Assembly: GCA_030765055.1 (NCBI GenBank)
Contig: JAUKNK010000059.1
Span: forward strand, 520,001 to 584,000
Reading direction: 5' to 3'
DNA length: 64,000 nucleotides
From: Mantis religiosa
Taxonomy: Eukaryota > Arthropoda > Insecta > Mantodea > Mantidae
Below are positions 10,393 to 22,261 of the stretch, one piece after another. Position numbers and translations under genes: made by a program. Under the pieces are notes generated by a model. It saw only the letters and a program-made list of their open reading frames with translations, ran no database searches and was not told the origin of the DNA. Within the stretch, counting starts at the first letter, position 1. Every line of letters starts with the position of its first letter.

Positions 10393-11845
10393 ATATCCAT
10401 TTAAGTGCGTTGGTGATTTGCCCCTTCCTCAAAGAGTTTTCCCATAAACACATCACATAATTTGTTACCAGATGTGTTTTGTACGGTTAAAAGTGCGCTC
10501 AATGTAAACAAAAATGTGCAATGCAGACCATTTAGTTTCTTCCTCCTGCCCACTCTTCATTATCCCACTTTCTGCTTCTGGCATTCTTGAGTCAGAAATG
10601 TTGCAGAAAGCATCGGACTTAAGGTATTCGTTAAGATAAACAGTTAATATTTTTGGAAGTACAGAAATAATTACAAACCTCACAAATCGTGTTTAAAATT
10701 CTTCCTGAAAGTGTAAGTTTTAAATAACACAAATAATAAGTATTTGGGTGTAAGAACCTTGACATTGACATCTATTATTGCAAGACCCGCTCGCTCTCCT
10801 TAACCCCTTACAGCTACCCATCCGAACTCTTGGGTAAAATAAACACCCGTGGCTAGCGTGCGTAACGCGTACATTGAGGTATTAACCAATCTGAAACTAT
10901 AAACAATTAAGCAAAGCTGTTAGTATACAAATGCCCTTTTTCGCACCGTCCTGAGTTGACGATAAAAATATCTGCAGTTATACTCGTTGATACCGAAATT
11001 AAAGGATGCAATGTCTTAAGAAACATAATGGAATTTAAAGGAACATTTTATGTTAAAACGCCTACAGGTGCAGTTGTGTTGAATAGTTTTAACAAAAGAG
11101 ACGGAAGAAAGCGGGTTCATAGCAGGGATTCTAAGTGGGCGACACTTGATTCAGCTTGAAAAGGCATTGTTCGGACCCTTAACAATGACATGACCGAGAC
11201 TAATATTCACAATGGAATTTTGGTGTGAATAAAGGCAGGCTTCGAGAGGTGAAAGTGACACACAGCTGCAGTGCCCCAAAGAGGACACGATGGGGTTGGC
11301 GGTCCAGTAAGAAAGCCATCTGGTTGGTTCTTCGGCGAAGGCAGACCAGAACCAGAGAAAAATTATCTATCGGTTCCTACGTAAATAAAGAATTAAGTGT
11401 TATCACGTAATATGCATTCTACATACGGTAACTCTGAACAGTGATATATTGGTAACTCTTGGTCGGCAACTTCGTGATTGACGTGATGATAAAGAAAGCA
11501 GTCATTAAACCAGTCTGAAAATTGCATACCAGTGCCACTAGAATCATCCTTACTCGCATACATATCCACGCATACCCTTTGACGGAACTCTTTGCACTAC
11601 TCTGAGGATAGGCCACGCTGCTTCCAAATTTGCAACGTAAGAATAAGCTGTATCAAACTAGCGACCAATACGTGGAGCAACCTTTTCCAGAGTATACGCA
11701 ATTGATGTGAAAAGAAACTTGCATCATCGCAATGAGGAATAGTGATCATGACAATCATAAAGATGATCACTCAAGTAACAAACGTTAAAGCTGTACACGT
11801 GTGTTTCACAGTTACCGAAAAGAAAATTAGCTTGGAAATGTAGAA
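10393..11845. other. Unassigned interval
   Basis: Several open frames of 60-70 codons exist (for example 10956-11159 and 11225-11410 on the plus strand), none with recognisable motifs, and none supported by splice context I would trust. No repeats with copies elsewhere in the window were seen. Confidence 0.3.
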
Positions 11846-11999
11846 GCCTCACGTCTTTCACGATGGCAGGCGAAGGAGGAAGAACTGTCGACACGTCGAT
11901 CCGGTTCTTTCCCTGCCCCATCTCAGCCTTCGCTCGTGTCTAAGCGCTCATCGGCTTCATGGGCGTGGCTTGGGCCCTATCTGTCTCTTTCACTCCCTG

Positions 12000-12057
<58 letters not shown>

Positions 12058-12080
12058 CACATAATAAGCACCTCACGACA
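11846..12080 (-). mobile_element. LTR fragment, family R (5' part only)
   Basis: The plus strand from TCTTTCACGATGGCAGGCG to CACCTCACGACA matches 8899-9090 within the LTR at 6815-9278, and on the minus strand it shares the CAGGGAG..GAGACAG and CGTGAAAGAC words with the LTR at 56044. It ends at 12080 with a TGTCGTGAGG start on the sense strand, followed by ATAT. The 3' part with the polyadenylation signal is not found at lower coordinates, so the copy is truncated. A CT microsatellite (12003-12056) lies within it. Confidence 0.6.
12003..12056. repeat. (CT)n microsatellite inside LTR fragment
   Basis: About 26 uninterrupted CT units. It lies where sister LTRs have only a short GAGAGAGACAG stretch on the sense strand, so it probably expanded from that purine run after insertion. 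Confidence 0.95.
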
Positions 12081-12084
12081 ATAT

Positions 12085-13168
12085 TTAAAAAAAGAGTACT
12101 TTTATACCAGCTGGATGTAACCATGCCGAATTATTTAGTGATTTGCAGAGCTCTAAATTCATTCAAGACAATGACATACCTGGTCCTATGCGTTTCAATA
12201 GGTCGTAACCTAATTCAGTACTATAATATTTAGAGGCCTCTTAATACTGGGGTAAGAAATCCACCACTACAGCACCCCTCATGCTTATGAGAAACCACTT
12301 TACTGAAAGGATACCACCCATAACCACAAAAGTCACGACCATTCCAGAAATGTCTTGTGCGTCGCGAAAAAGAAGATCGCAAGTGAATCAATCTTATTTG
12401 CCGTGAATATGAAGATGTAAGCTTGTGTGTTTATCCAAGGTGTTGAGGCATGCCATTCAAAAAGAGACCTTAAAGGATACGTTTTCATCCCTTATAGAAC
12501 TAATTTAAATTTCTTGTAAAATAGGAGGTTTCAAATAATTGGCGTTAAATAAATATTAAGTGCATGTATGCGCAGGACGTCTATACGCGTCTATATCGGT
12601 TTGGAGCATTTTAAGTTGGACGTCATATGACATCCATATCGGTGAAAAGGTTAATGAAAACACTATTATATACTTGCCTACCAAAATGTTGACGTGATTT
12701 TGGAGGATTTTCTGCTTTAATTTTTAGTAAATGTATTTATGTTAGTGATCTACAGTCATCATTAACGATAGTAGCTCGATATAAACAGAAAAAGAGGTCG
12801 ACATATTCTTCTCATTGTCTGAGTGAAACACTAAATAACCGGGTTTAGATATGCTTCAAGTGACATACTTAGGAGAATGCTATTGTCGTGCTGCTCTAAA
12901 GGTTACCCTGCCGTTATAATGCACTGATTATTCTCGGAAGAGTGAGAAGGGTATTGGCGCGCTTCTCGAACGTGTGCTAAGCACCAATGAACGCATCACT
13001 TCAATCAGTGGAATGCGCAGGATTTACAAATTGCAGATAGATGTTATGTCCACGTGGAGTAACCAGTGCGTTATCTGAGAGGTTTCTATCAACAAAGATC
13101 AAGCCATAGTAAACTTTAGAGTAACAGGATAATATAACTCTACAAGCTTCAAAGCACTTATTCCACCT

Positions 13169-13172
<4 letters not shown>
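12085..13172. other. Unassigned interval
   Basis: No open frame with recognisable motifs, no tRNA-like head and no repeat shared with the rest of the window was seen. Confidence 0.3.

Positions 13173-13216
<44 letters not shown>
13173..13216. repeat. (AT)n microsatellite
   Basis: About 22 perfect AT units. The open frame that reads through it on the minus strand as alternating I and Y is an artefact. Confidence 0.97.
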
Positions 13217-13218
<2 letters not shown>

Positions 13219-13595
13219 TAGCATTTACTCTCTTTTTAACAGTATTTACGGAGAAAAGAAAAGGAGAATCAGTTTTGTCTGAAAAGTTTTGCTTAAAGGC
13301 CTCTTGCGTCAATACAGAGGGTCGAGGTCATCACCTAACTCCTGTAATTTTACACCAGAAGCACAGAAATTATAAAATTTTAATATAAGAACAGAATGTC
13401 TAGAATTTGTAATAACTTTTCCCTTCAAATGTAAAAAGGTTATATTTTGAAGCGAGGGCACTGCGTTCTTTGGTTTAAAACTAACATATACGTGGTTCAC
13501 AACATAAATATAAATGAACTACATGAAACTATTCTTATGGATCAGTCTTGATAAACATTGACATAGTTGAGGGAGGAATTGCAATCACCGGCAAG

Positions 13596-13838
13596 CCCGC
13601 CTCGGTAGAGTGGTGGCAGCATCTCTGCCTCACGTTCAAGAGGTTCCGAGTTCGAATCTCGGTCAGGGTGAGTTACCTAGATAAGGTTTTTTCCGAGGTT
13701 TTCCCTTATCCTTAAAGACGAATGTCGGGTAGCTCTAAGCTCCATGGACCCTGGATTCATTTGAGCATCATTTCACCCATTTCATTCAACGTCCGATATG
13801 ACTTAACGTTGGAGGACGTAAACTGCAAAGAAAAAAAA
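13596..13838 (+). mobile_element. SINE family A, copy a (tRNA-derived), with target-site duplication
   Basis: A tRNA-like head of about 77 bp starts CCCGCCTCGGTAG and contains an A-box-like GTAGAGTGGTGGCAGC and a B box GAGTTCGAATC; the end of the head (TCGGTCAGGGTGA) resembles the T-arm and acceptor of tRNA-Glu. A conserved body follows (TTTTCCCTTATCC, TCTAAGCTCCATGGACCC, GACTTAACGTTGGAGGACGTA) and an A-rich tail. It is flanked by ATCACCGGCAAG on both sides (13584-13595 and 13839-13850), a perfect 12-bp duplication proving retrotransposition by a LINE-type mechanism. The insertion lies at the edge of a family D SINE. Confidence 0.92.
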
Positions 13839-13850
13839 ATCACCGGCAAG

Positions 13851-14095
13851 CCGCAATCCGCACTAAACCATCACCTGATCCTTCAGCTCTGAAGGGAATG
13901 GGAGGCGATTGGTGTAAACAGAAATTTAGATAAGAGCCGTGGAATAAGCAGGAGCACCCCAGCACCCAGCATTCACCTAAAGTGACAAGGGAGAATCCAC
14001 GGAAAACCACAAGACATAATTCACAACCGGCGGGGAGAGAACCCACGACCTACCGGAAGCGAATCATACGATCCACTAATTCGGCTGTAGTGAAT
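13851..14095 (-). mobile_element. SINE family D, copy 1
   Basis: On the minus strand a tRNA-like head (about 14092-14030, B-box-like GTGGGTTCTCTCC) is followed by a body with GTGGTTTTCCGTGGATTCTCCC, CACTTTAGGTGAATGCTGG and CTCCCATTCCCTTCA. The same order of words occurs at 28690-28945. No target-site duplication was identified. Confidence 0.6.
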
Positions 14096-14695
14096 TAATA
14101 TAGCCTTTTTGCTGCTGGGAAAAATTGTCCTATGAGAATACATTTGTACCATTACATTAACATGTCCTTTATTTGGGCATATGTAGCTAATTAGTTGGTC
14201 TGTGTACAGGTGATTTCAATGATGATGTTGGTGTTAGTAATTATGATGACTGCCGACGGAAAAGAAAAGACTCAAATGTGTTCCTTCACTCTCGCAACAT
14301 GACGTTTTCACAAATGGAATTGTAAACAGTTGCATTTAATTAGCTGTACATGGTTCCTGTATTTGTGCTAATTACTGTTGCGATATTAACAATGTTTGTG
14401 TTGTACGCATTTACAACACAAGGAGAGATCTTCAGCTGGGATTACACGATAGCACTAAGCACGAAGTACCCATAAAGTTGTGAGTATGTTATTTGAAGCA
14501 CGTAACAAATGTTCAGTGCACAAAGCGTTGGTGTTGCCAGATATTCCAAAGATATTCGAATGCATTTATTCTCTTCGATTAGTCATCGTGTTATATACTT
14601 TATTGGGTTTCAGACTAAATAGTAAATCTGTAGTTGATGATTCTCTCCAATATTTTTATAAATACAACATTATTCACTACAGAATAAACTAGAAT
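14096..14695. other. Unassigned AT-rich interval
   Basis: Only short open frames without recognisable motifs (for example 14480-14692 on the plus strand). Confidence 0.3.
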
Positions 14696-14699
14696 CTGT

Positions 14700-14888
14700 T
14701 GAAGGCACACACAGAAGTCACAATACAGATAGCAGCATATGTGGGGTTTGGAGAGTACGCTGAAGAAGCCCTATCTACTCCTGAGTTTACTGAAGCACAT
14801 TTGGGATTAAATGCCCCAATCCTACGTGAGGAATCGAACCGGGAACGAGAGTTGCCAAGCTCTAGCCCAATGCACAATGGCACGGATT
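14700..14888 (-). mobile_element. Possible tRNA-headed SINE, single copy
   Basis: The minus strand from 14885 reads CCATTGTGCATTGGGCTAGAGC (A-box-like segment within) and then CCCGGTTCGATTCCTC (B box), spaced as in a tRNA gene. The D and T arms are recognisable but the acceptor stem is not complete, so it is not a functional tRNA gene. No second copy is in the window. Confidence 0.35.
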
Positions 14889-14899
14889 TGTACAGATAT

Positions 14900-15935
14900 G
14901 AAATATTTATACGACCGTTTCTGAACTCAGAAAGTTTATCTGTTTTAGCATAAACCTCAAAGGGGTATCATTACCGACAAATAAACAAGAATTGCCAAAA
15001 TTAGCAGCTATAACCATTCAGCCTGTCGTTTCTCTGTAAAAGCTACTAACCTATTTCATACCACAGAATACATTTGATGCATTTAATATGCTTTGCACAG
15101 GTAACATCTGCCGTGTTATTGAGGGATAATGTTTTTTAATATCACTACCACATCTGTATGTGTCATAATTTTAAGAGAAACAATTTCACAACTCGTCCGG
15201 AAGTGAATTGAAGTGTGCACAGGTGTACTCTTGTATAACTCTACCTTTTGTTGCTATAAATCTCTCTCTGCTACAAAACCGCAACGGTAACTTTTCACAC
15301 TTTCTAAACTTCTGTAGTTTATAGCCGAATTAAAAAAATAAATAATGCTGAAGTTATATTTTAAATATAACACGCTCTCACCCCTTTTTACACGTCTGTA
15401 TAGGATTAAAGTTTGCTATAAATATTTCTCAACATAAATGTACACCGAACACTTTTAGAAGGCTACAGAGGTTCACTAATATACGTTTTTCACATCATCC
15501 TCACACAATCACCTATCCTGTTGTATGCCCAGCAAATATTTACTTCTTTTCCGTAGCTACCTTCAGTAACTCGTTATGAAAGTTGGCATTCACAGTTTTT
15601 ATTATTTACATTTGAACACACAAAAGAAAATCAGAACGCAATCGGAAATACTTGGTGTTATAAACATACATTTTAATGTCCTACAAAAACTTTTCCATTG
15701 GGATTTATAAGTATAATATAAATAAATAGAATATTACTATTTAACCACAAAATATACCATTTACTTAAAACTATTACAAAATATTTTAAAAGTGGAACAG
15801 CCCTATTTTTTGAGTTACGAAACAGAAGCTTTCGTCCAGCCCGAAAATAATTATTATATAATTATTTATATATTACCTATATACCATTTATATATACCAT
15901 TACTTATATGGCTTAATTGCATATATTATTTTTCG
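14900..15935. other. AT-rich interval, nothing recognised
   Basis: No supported gene or repeat. Towards 15850-15920 the sequence is low-complexity TATA/ATTTAT. Confidence 0.35.
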
Positions 15936-15944
15936 TATATATGT

Positions 15945-16290
15945 TAAAGTTAACCACTGGCGCGAAAGCCCTAAGAGGGCCAAGGCCTACCAACCCGATT
16001 GCCGGCCTCACGCCTACTTACCACGACAGAGGTGGACGATCATCCAACCGATACGGGGAGGAGATGTGGTCAGCATCTCGGCATCCTCCAGCCGGAACGT
16101 TGGTTTCCGTGACCAGGGCCGCTTACGTATCGTAAGCTCCTCACTTTCCTCACCATGCTGAGTGGGCACCGGTCATGTACCCGGGAAGGAAAATCTGCAC
16201 CCCATGGGTGGGATCAAACCCGGGCCGCTTTCCGTGGCCAGGGACCAAGGCCTGCTGCCTTAGCCCGCTACGCCACGGTGCAGGAATTCT
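15945..16290 (-). mobile_element. SINE family B, copy 1, with target-site duplication
   Basis: The tRNA-like head is at the high-coordinate end: the minus strand reads GTGGCGTAGCGGGCTAAGGC (A box) and CGGGTTTGATCCC (B box). The body is shared with the copies at 21931-22261 and 60218-60517 and contains AGTGAGGAGCTTACGATACG, TGCTGACCACATCTCC and GGCGTGAGGCCGGCAATCGG. The 9-bp TATATATGT occurs on both sides (15936-15944 and 16291-16299). Confidence 0.85.
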
Positions 16291-16468
16291 TATATATGTA
16301 CACATGTGAAATGTTCGCGGCTTGCAGGCAAGGCTGAAGTTCTCGTAAGGGAAATTTTGTGACTTTGTTTACTAGAAACCATTGTCCACGTATCCTAAAG
16401 ATAGAAGACCTTTGTAGAAGTTCGGGGCTCAAGGTTGTATCAGAGCGGTGAAAGGTTGGTAAATAGGG

Positions 16469-17098
16469 TTTAAATTAGATTATTTATTGTGCATATTTCA
16501 AAATCTTACAATTTAAAACTTTTGGCTACATTTTTTTTTTCTTTACCTTGTTGCTACCTTGGCTTGCATGACACCCTGGTCTTCTGCTCTGCCAGGTAGC
16601 TCTTAACCTCCATGCCTCCTTGTTACTTAATTAGTCCCATTATTCCCGCTCACCTTCCTTTCGTATATTCTTTACATTTTTGGCCCATTTTTCTTTTACT
16701 TTCTGCGAGAACTCACCAATACTTCTTACCTTCTTTTCCTCCCTTCCCGTTAACAGTTTTATAGCTATCTTCTTCTCCACTTTCTCCCATTTTTTCTCTC
16801 AAACTTTTTTTCTCCACATTGCAGCCTCCACGCATTCTGTTACATAGTGTTGTATGCTTTCTTTCCCCACACACAATTCAAAAATTCCCTTTTCCCTAAC
16901 TCTTATCCCTCTTAGAAATACTGTTCCTGTTCTCATCCAAGCTATCCCTTCTCTCCCTCTTGTCTTTTGCAGTAATCTACATATGCTTCTCGTCCCTAAT
17001 CTCTTTTTATTTCCTTGTAAAATTCTTATGATTTCATATTTTCTAGACTTCCCCATATTTCCTGTCTTTCTATATCCTCTATTCTGCAGTTTACCAAT
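16469..17098 (-). mobile_element. LINE 3' fragment (copy 1) with perfect 13-bp target-site duplication
   Basis: TTGGTAAATAGGG occurs at 16456-16468 and 17099-17111, bracketing a 630-bp unit. On the minus strand an open frame ending near 16799 contains REGIAWMRTG, LRGIRVREKGIFELC and SIQHYVTEC, which is a degraded CX2C...HX4C knuckle of the kind that ends the reverse transcriptase ORF of many non-LTR retrotransposons (first Cys replaced by Phe here). In the second copy (59056-59656) the knuckle reads GICKLCGGKEN...HYVTEC with both cysteines. A conserved segment TGREEKKV..(M/I)GEF.QKVKEKW follows. I infer a 5'-truncated LINE or a non-autonomous derivative of one. Confidence 0.75.
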
Positions 17099-17111
17099 TT
17101 GGTAAATAGGG

Positions 17112-18211
17112 AAACAAACAGGCCTCGCCAGATATTTTTTTTGCAGCCTATTAGAAGGTATAACGCCACCCACATTATGTATAGAGCCAAAATATGGCCA
17201 ATGGCTGTTTAGCTGAAATGAAGCCAGGGGGATGGTGAGCTGTGTAAATATATATTAGGATAAAGACGTAGTAACCCCCCAGTTTATTTTCACACCTAGT
17301 GACGGAAAACCTGCGCTACTCCTGATTATTTATCACACCCAAAATGGTCATTGTGTGTAGGGCCTACATTAAGTGAAAGGAATGAATATATTCGGGAGAA
17401 ATAATTTGAGATTTGATCTATAAAACCTGCAAGCCGAGGGCATCAACATAAATCAAACTGTATCCGAGTTTTTATTTACAGTAGTAACCGACAGTAAACT
17501 GTTTTCATATCAAAATTCTTTGGTGTGATTGGAGCTTCCTACCCGTCCGACGACCCTGGACCTTCGGCCTCTGTAGCAAACAATGCACAGAAGGGTCTTT
17601 GCTCCATATGTTCCCAAAATCCCTGAGTGAGCCGAGGCATTCAAACAAAAATTATCATCATAAAATTTTGCTTCCAGAAAATACCCATTCCGAGCCGGAG
17701 ACGGAGCCGCAGAAGCAGGAGCCACAATTTTGAGAGGACCTCAAAACGCGGACGGAGACTTAGCGGAAGCCACCGAGACCAGGTGATCAGTCTCAGCCAC
17801 GAAGTGAGCATTGGCTTTTTGTTTCCGAGAGACCTCCTCGAAACGAGCAGTAAAGTAGAAACCTTAATATAAACATTTTGGGTATTGCTAAGATAGGTAA
17901 GCGCTATTGGAAGGAAATGGGCATTTCGGGAATACTCCATTGTGTTCATGAAATTCTTCTTTTATTTCCTATTTTGTGTACACATTGCGGGATGGATGTA
18001 AGAGGGAATCTCAAATGTAATATGATCTGATAAAGGCCTAGACAACTTTATTAGTATATATTCCAATTACTGTTAATATATTCACATAGAGCTCTGCTTT
18101 GAGACAAATGTATATTAAACTTGTGATTGCTAAAGAAATTCACATATCTGACAAATTCATATATCTGACATTGCCAGTCTGATATAAAACTTACAATACA
18201 GGTATATGTAA
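17112..18211. other. Unassigned interval with a GC-richer patch
   Basis: 17530-17860 is richer in G and C than its surroundings and has overlapping open frames on both strands (an Arg/Ser-rich one at 17627-17872 on the plus strand), but I recognise no protein family and cannot choose a strand. The remainder is AT-rich without features. Confidence 0.3.
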
Positions 18212-18443
18212 TTTACGTGCCTCAAAGTGAAGTCATATCGGAGGATGAATGGAGTGGGTAAAATGATGTTGAAATGAGTCTGAGGTCCATACGGCTTCGA
18301 GTTATCCGACATTTGTCTTTTAGGATAAGGGAAAACCTCGGATATAAACCTTATTCAGATAACTGACCCTGTACGAGATTAGAACACGGGACCTGTTGAA
18401 CTTGAGGCAGACACACTACCATCTACGCTAAAGAGGTGTGCGC
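18212..18443 (-). mobile_element. SINE family A, copy b
   Basis: Reverse-complement copy of the family: body words GTCATATCGGA, ATTTGTCTTTTAGGATAAGGGAAAA (split by substitutions) and, at the high-coordinate end, the head with TGTGTCTGCCTCAAGTTCAA and TTAGCGTAGAT on the minus strand. It is more diverged than copy a. Target-site duplications were not evident. Confidence 0.8.
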
Positions 18444-18664
18444 ACGATAACATTTTTCCATTTTTTGAAAGAAGAATGCGACTTAATCTTTCATTTTCTG
18501 TGAAATTACATTCGGGGATTGGGCTCTTCCCTGCATGTCGCGTAGCTAATTTAAGCATTTGTGATAAAATGGTGTAGTTGTAGTCGGAATTTGCAGCTGT
18601 CGCTGTCGCTTTCTTTTTTCAGGTACCATTAATATTTATCAATGTTAGTCAAGATAGAGTGCAC

Positions 18665-18850
18665 GTCACAGCAAAGGGTATTTCCTATTGGATAACGATA
18701 TCTACACAAACCGCATACCAGAAGAAATTTGGTGTTCACAGTCGTCCAGGCAATAACAAAATACTGGAAGGTACAAAAATTGGAAAGAATTGGACATCTT
18801 GGGGGTTTAACAAGCAAGGTTCCGTCGATTGCTGTAGACATTACGAGCAA
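18665..18850 (+). pseudogene. Possible relic of a DUF4817-type transposase N-terminus
   Basis: The plus-strand frame 18659-18988 includes TQTAYQKKFGVHSRPGNNKI, which resembles the helix-turn-helix start (Q.A(Y/F)R.KFG...P....I) of a domain common in insect transposon-derived proteins. Similarity then fades and the frame ends at 18988. The match is from memory of the motif only, and the region could be non-coding. Confidence 0.25.
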
Positions 18851-19059
18851 CTACAGTTGTTACCCGGCATGAGATCGGGCACTGCAGGGAATGTTTCAGA
18901 ATGCCAAGCAGGGCTCCTTAAGCCTTATGTGGTACCGTATGTTCCTGTTCTGCTTGGGAAAGATAAGGCAGATTGTCTTTGGTACTAAATGACCATTGAT
19001 TGAAATCTTCATATACATGGATCATAGACGAGGTACTATTTCACCTAAACCTAACGGTA

Positions 19060-20339
19060 CGAGGGCTGTTCAATAAAGAATGATCAAAATTTTTCGCATT
19101 AAAATTCAATCTTATTATTTAATATTCTGTTAGCTTAATATGAAACAAACACGCCGCAGTAGTTTCATTTCTGGTACTCCTGGTTCCCGCGTGTGAGAAC
19201 CAGGCACTTTCAGATATTTTCAGTATCGCCTAACGCTGCAATGGAGGTAACACGTGAGAAACAATATGCGGCTTTGAAATTCTGCTTTCGTCTCAACAAA
19301 TCTTCAGTTGCGGCCTATACAATGCTACAGGAGGCCTGCGGAGCGTCTGTTATTCCCTACAGCACAACTCCAAGGTGGTTTAAAAAATTTAAAGAGGGGA
19401 GATAATCAATTTCAAAGGAAGGTGGATCCGTTGCTCCAGTTACTGCTCTTACGGAAGAAAACATCAACACTGCTGCTGCCATTGTGAGAGAGAATCGACG
19501 AATTACCTTAAGATCACTTTCTGAAATACTGAACATTTCATTGGGCGCCACCCACACGTTGGTGAGAGAAACATTACACATGAGACGTGTTTGTGCACGA
19601 TGGGTTCCAAGACTGTTGATTCCCGAACAAAACGACATTCGCACGCAGGTCTGCATGCAGTTAAAGTTGATGTTAGAGGAAGATCCGGAGTTTCTTTCAA
19701 ACGTAATCACTGCTGATGAAACTTGGTTATATTTTTTTGATCTTGAGAGCAAACAGCAAAGCTCGGATTGGAAATCTCCTTCATCACCAACCCCCCAAAA
19801 AGCAAAAGTGGTTGCTTCTCCTTGGAAAGTTATGGTCATCTCATTCTTTGATATTCATGGAATGGTTTATCAGCATGTTGTACCTGCACACACATCAGTA
19901 ACTGGACAACACTAAAAGGATGATCTGAAAAGATTGCATGTCCATATCAGGCGCAAAAGACCACATTTCCGTGACGCACGCTGGATGTTGCACCACGATA
20001 ACGCGCGGCCGCATATTGCCAATTTGTTGCGTGAAGTATCTCTCACCCTCCCTATAGTCCGTATTTAGCCCATGTGACTTTTCTCTATTCCCTTACTTGA
20101 AGAATCACCTTCGTAGGAGGCATTATCGATCATCAAAAGCAATGGTGAAGGCTGCGGAGTTGATTTGGAAGGATCTCTCAAAAAATGTTTTCCAGCATGT
20201 CTTTGAAGACTGGCAGAAACGCTGGGACAAGTGAATCTCATTCAGGGGAGACTATTTTGAGGACTATCAAAATTATGCGGATGAGTAGAGGTACGCTTTC
20301 AGAAAATAATTGTGATCATTCTTTATTGAACAGCCTTCG
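19060..20339 (+). mobile_element. Full-length mariner transposon with TIRs and TA target duplication
   Basis: The left end CGAGGGCTGTTCAATAAAGA (19060) and the right end, read on the minus strand as CGAAGGCTGTTCAATAAAGA (from 20339), form terminal inverted repeats that match at 29 of the first 31 positions. TA lies immediately outside both ends (19058-19059 and 20340-20341), the target duplication of Tc1/mariner elements. The 1,280-bp length is normal for mariner. It encloses a broken transposase gene (19241-20234). Confidence 0.95.
19241..20234 (+). pseudogene. Mariner transposase (DD34D type), inactivated
   Basis: The ATG at 19241 begins MEVTREKQYAALKFCFRL, an N-terminal helix-turn-helix region as in mariner. 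One frame carries the protein to about 20050, interrupted by TAA at 19403-19405 and TAA at 19913-19915. The first catalytic Asp is in VITADETWLYFF (about 19707-19740) and the second in HHDNARPHIANLL (about 19990-20030). A frame change near 20040-20075 is needed to reach PYSPYLAP-CDF, which carries the third Asp, and the C-terminus FEDWQKRWDK ending at TGA 20232-20234. In an active element the protein binds the inverted repeats and moves the DNA by cut and paste; here two stops and a frameshift rule that out. The TIRs are still intact enough that mobilisation by another transposase is conceivable. Confidence 0.92.
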
Positions 20340-20341
20340 TA

Positions 20342-21922
20342 CTTCGTTAATACAAAAATTACACGTGGCATTCAAGAAATACCTTTGAACCGATAGGAAA
20401 TCGTAGTTCGTTGCACACTATCAACAGATAGAATATTGGGTCAAAAATAAATGGAATACAGTGAGCATAGGACTACCAATTTCAGCAAAATCTTTGACCA
20501 ATTTAACAATACCAGTTGGGTCAAGGGTTCTTTAAGAAAAATGGTGCCATTAAGATACATAACTTTAGTCTATGGCCCTGAACCAAAATTACTTCGACAA
20601 CCGTATAATATCCAGATAATTTTGGCCATCAAGTTTACATAACTTAACCCCAGCAGACTCTTTTCTCTAGAGTTATCTAAACGGAACTGTATACGCTACA
20701 CACTCTGAAACTTTGGAACATCTGAAGGAGAATATTATACGTGAAGTCAACTGTGTTGACAACGCAGTGCTCCAACGAACTGTCAGAAACGTGGAATAAC
20801 TTGTTCAACTGTGCCTTGAGGCGGACGGAGGACATATTCAACACAAACTTTAACGACGAAGTAATCTCCAAGATATTTTGCACAATTCAGAATGATCTGT
20901 AACGGAAAAGTTATTGACCATTTTCTCAGTGCCTTAAAGACGTATTATCACATTGCTAGTTTTCTGTATGCCAAAATAAACATGAAATTAAGATATCGAG
21001 CTTTTTATGGATCACCCACTCATTACCTGTGACACAATTGCAATAATTTGTGAAACTAATTCATGACTTGTAGAACTTCGTGCACGGAGAGTACTGAAAT
21101 GTATTGCATAGAACTCAGCGTACCTGAAAATAGAATACGTTAGGTTCACGTGACATTCTCCACCCATTATACCTTTTTTTGCATAGCACGTGGAAACTAT
21201 CCTTATGAAGGATTATTTTGACAGCAGTTTTAAGTTTATTAAGATGCACTTATAGTTACTTCCATTGTATATCCTGGGGTATCTATAAGGGAGAAAAGAA
21301 TAAAATAAATCAGCATTTAGAAGTGCCTTGATATGTCTATAAAATTCAATAAGTTTTCCATTGCAGTACGAGAAGTAATAACTAGTGTCGGGACTCTGAA
21401 GATACTGTAAAACTCAAACCAAATTTAAGACGTGGCTTGCCCCCGAAAAATAAAATATTTTAAATAAACAGTGTGCCATTAAGGAAACAATATGTTTTGT
21501 GAAGCAGGGTTTTCTTTACCACCTAGCGGTAAGAGAGCTAATTAGTTTGTGATTGAAATGGTAATGCACAGGCTATTTAAAAATATTTCAACTACACGTT
21601 TTATTTGCCACATACATATGTTAAATACAAAGTATTCAATTCAGAATTTTTAAAAAATATTTTTGTTGAGAAAATGAATAGTTTAAAAAAAGAGTTTGTA
21701 GTAGGAATATTCCGAAAAAGCTAAGATACTGGAGTTAAATATTATTATTCTATTTATCTGATCTTTGACTTTTGGGTTATGCTATTAAAAAAAAAACACA
21801 TAGGCCATTTCTCAAAAACATATTCCTTTTGGATTTAACATTACTTAGTTGTGAAGCAGTTATTTTAGATATTTGATGTTTTGTATAAAGTAAAGGTACA
21901 GGAATTAAAGTATGTAATGGAA
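20342..21922. other. Unassigned AT-rich interval
   Basis: No open frame above about 70 codons and no motif recognised on either strand. No copies of window repeats seen. Confidence 0.35.
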
Positions 21923-21930
21923 AAGAGATA

Positions 21931-22261
21931 TAATATAAGGTTAAAAGTTAACCACTGGCCCAGGCCTACCAACACGATTGCCGGCCTCACGCCCACTTAC
22001 ACACGGCAGAGCTGGACGATCATCCAACCGATACGGGGAGGAGATGTGGTCAGCATCTCGGCATCCCCCAGCCGGAATGTTGGTTTCCGTGACCAGGGCC
22101 GCTTACCTAGCGTAAGCTCCTCACTTTCTTCATGATGCTGAGTGGACACCGATCCTATACCCGGGATCGAAATTCCGCACCCCATGGGTGGGATGGTAAA
22201 CGGGCTGCTTTTCGTGGCCAGGGACCAAGGTGTGCTGCCTTAGCCCGCTACGCCACGGCGC
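21931..22261 (-). mobile_element. SINE family B, copy 2, with short target-site duplication
   Basis: Closely matches copy 1 (15945-16290) over the whole body, with the tRNA-like head at the high-coordinate end (GCGCCGTGGCGTAGCGGGCT on the minus strand). It lacks about 15 bp at the tail side (GCGAAAGCCCTAAGA of copy 1). AAGAGATA occurs at 21923-21930 and 22262-22269. Confidence 0.85.

Noticed and set aside
19357..19839. 160-codon minus-strand frame
   Set aside because: It is antisense to the mariner transposase gene.
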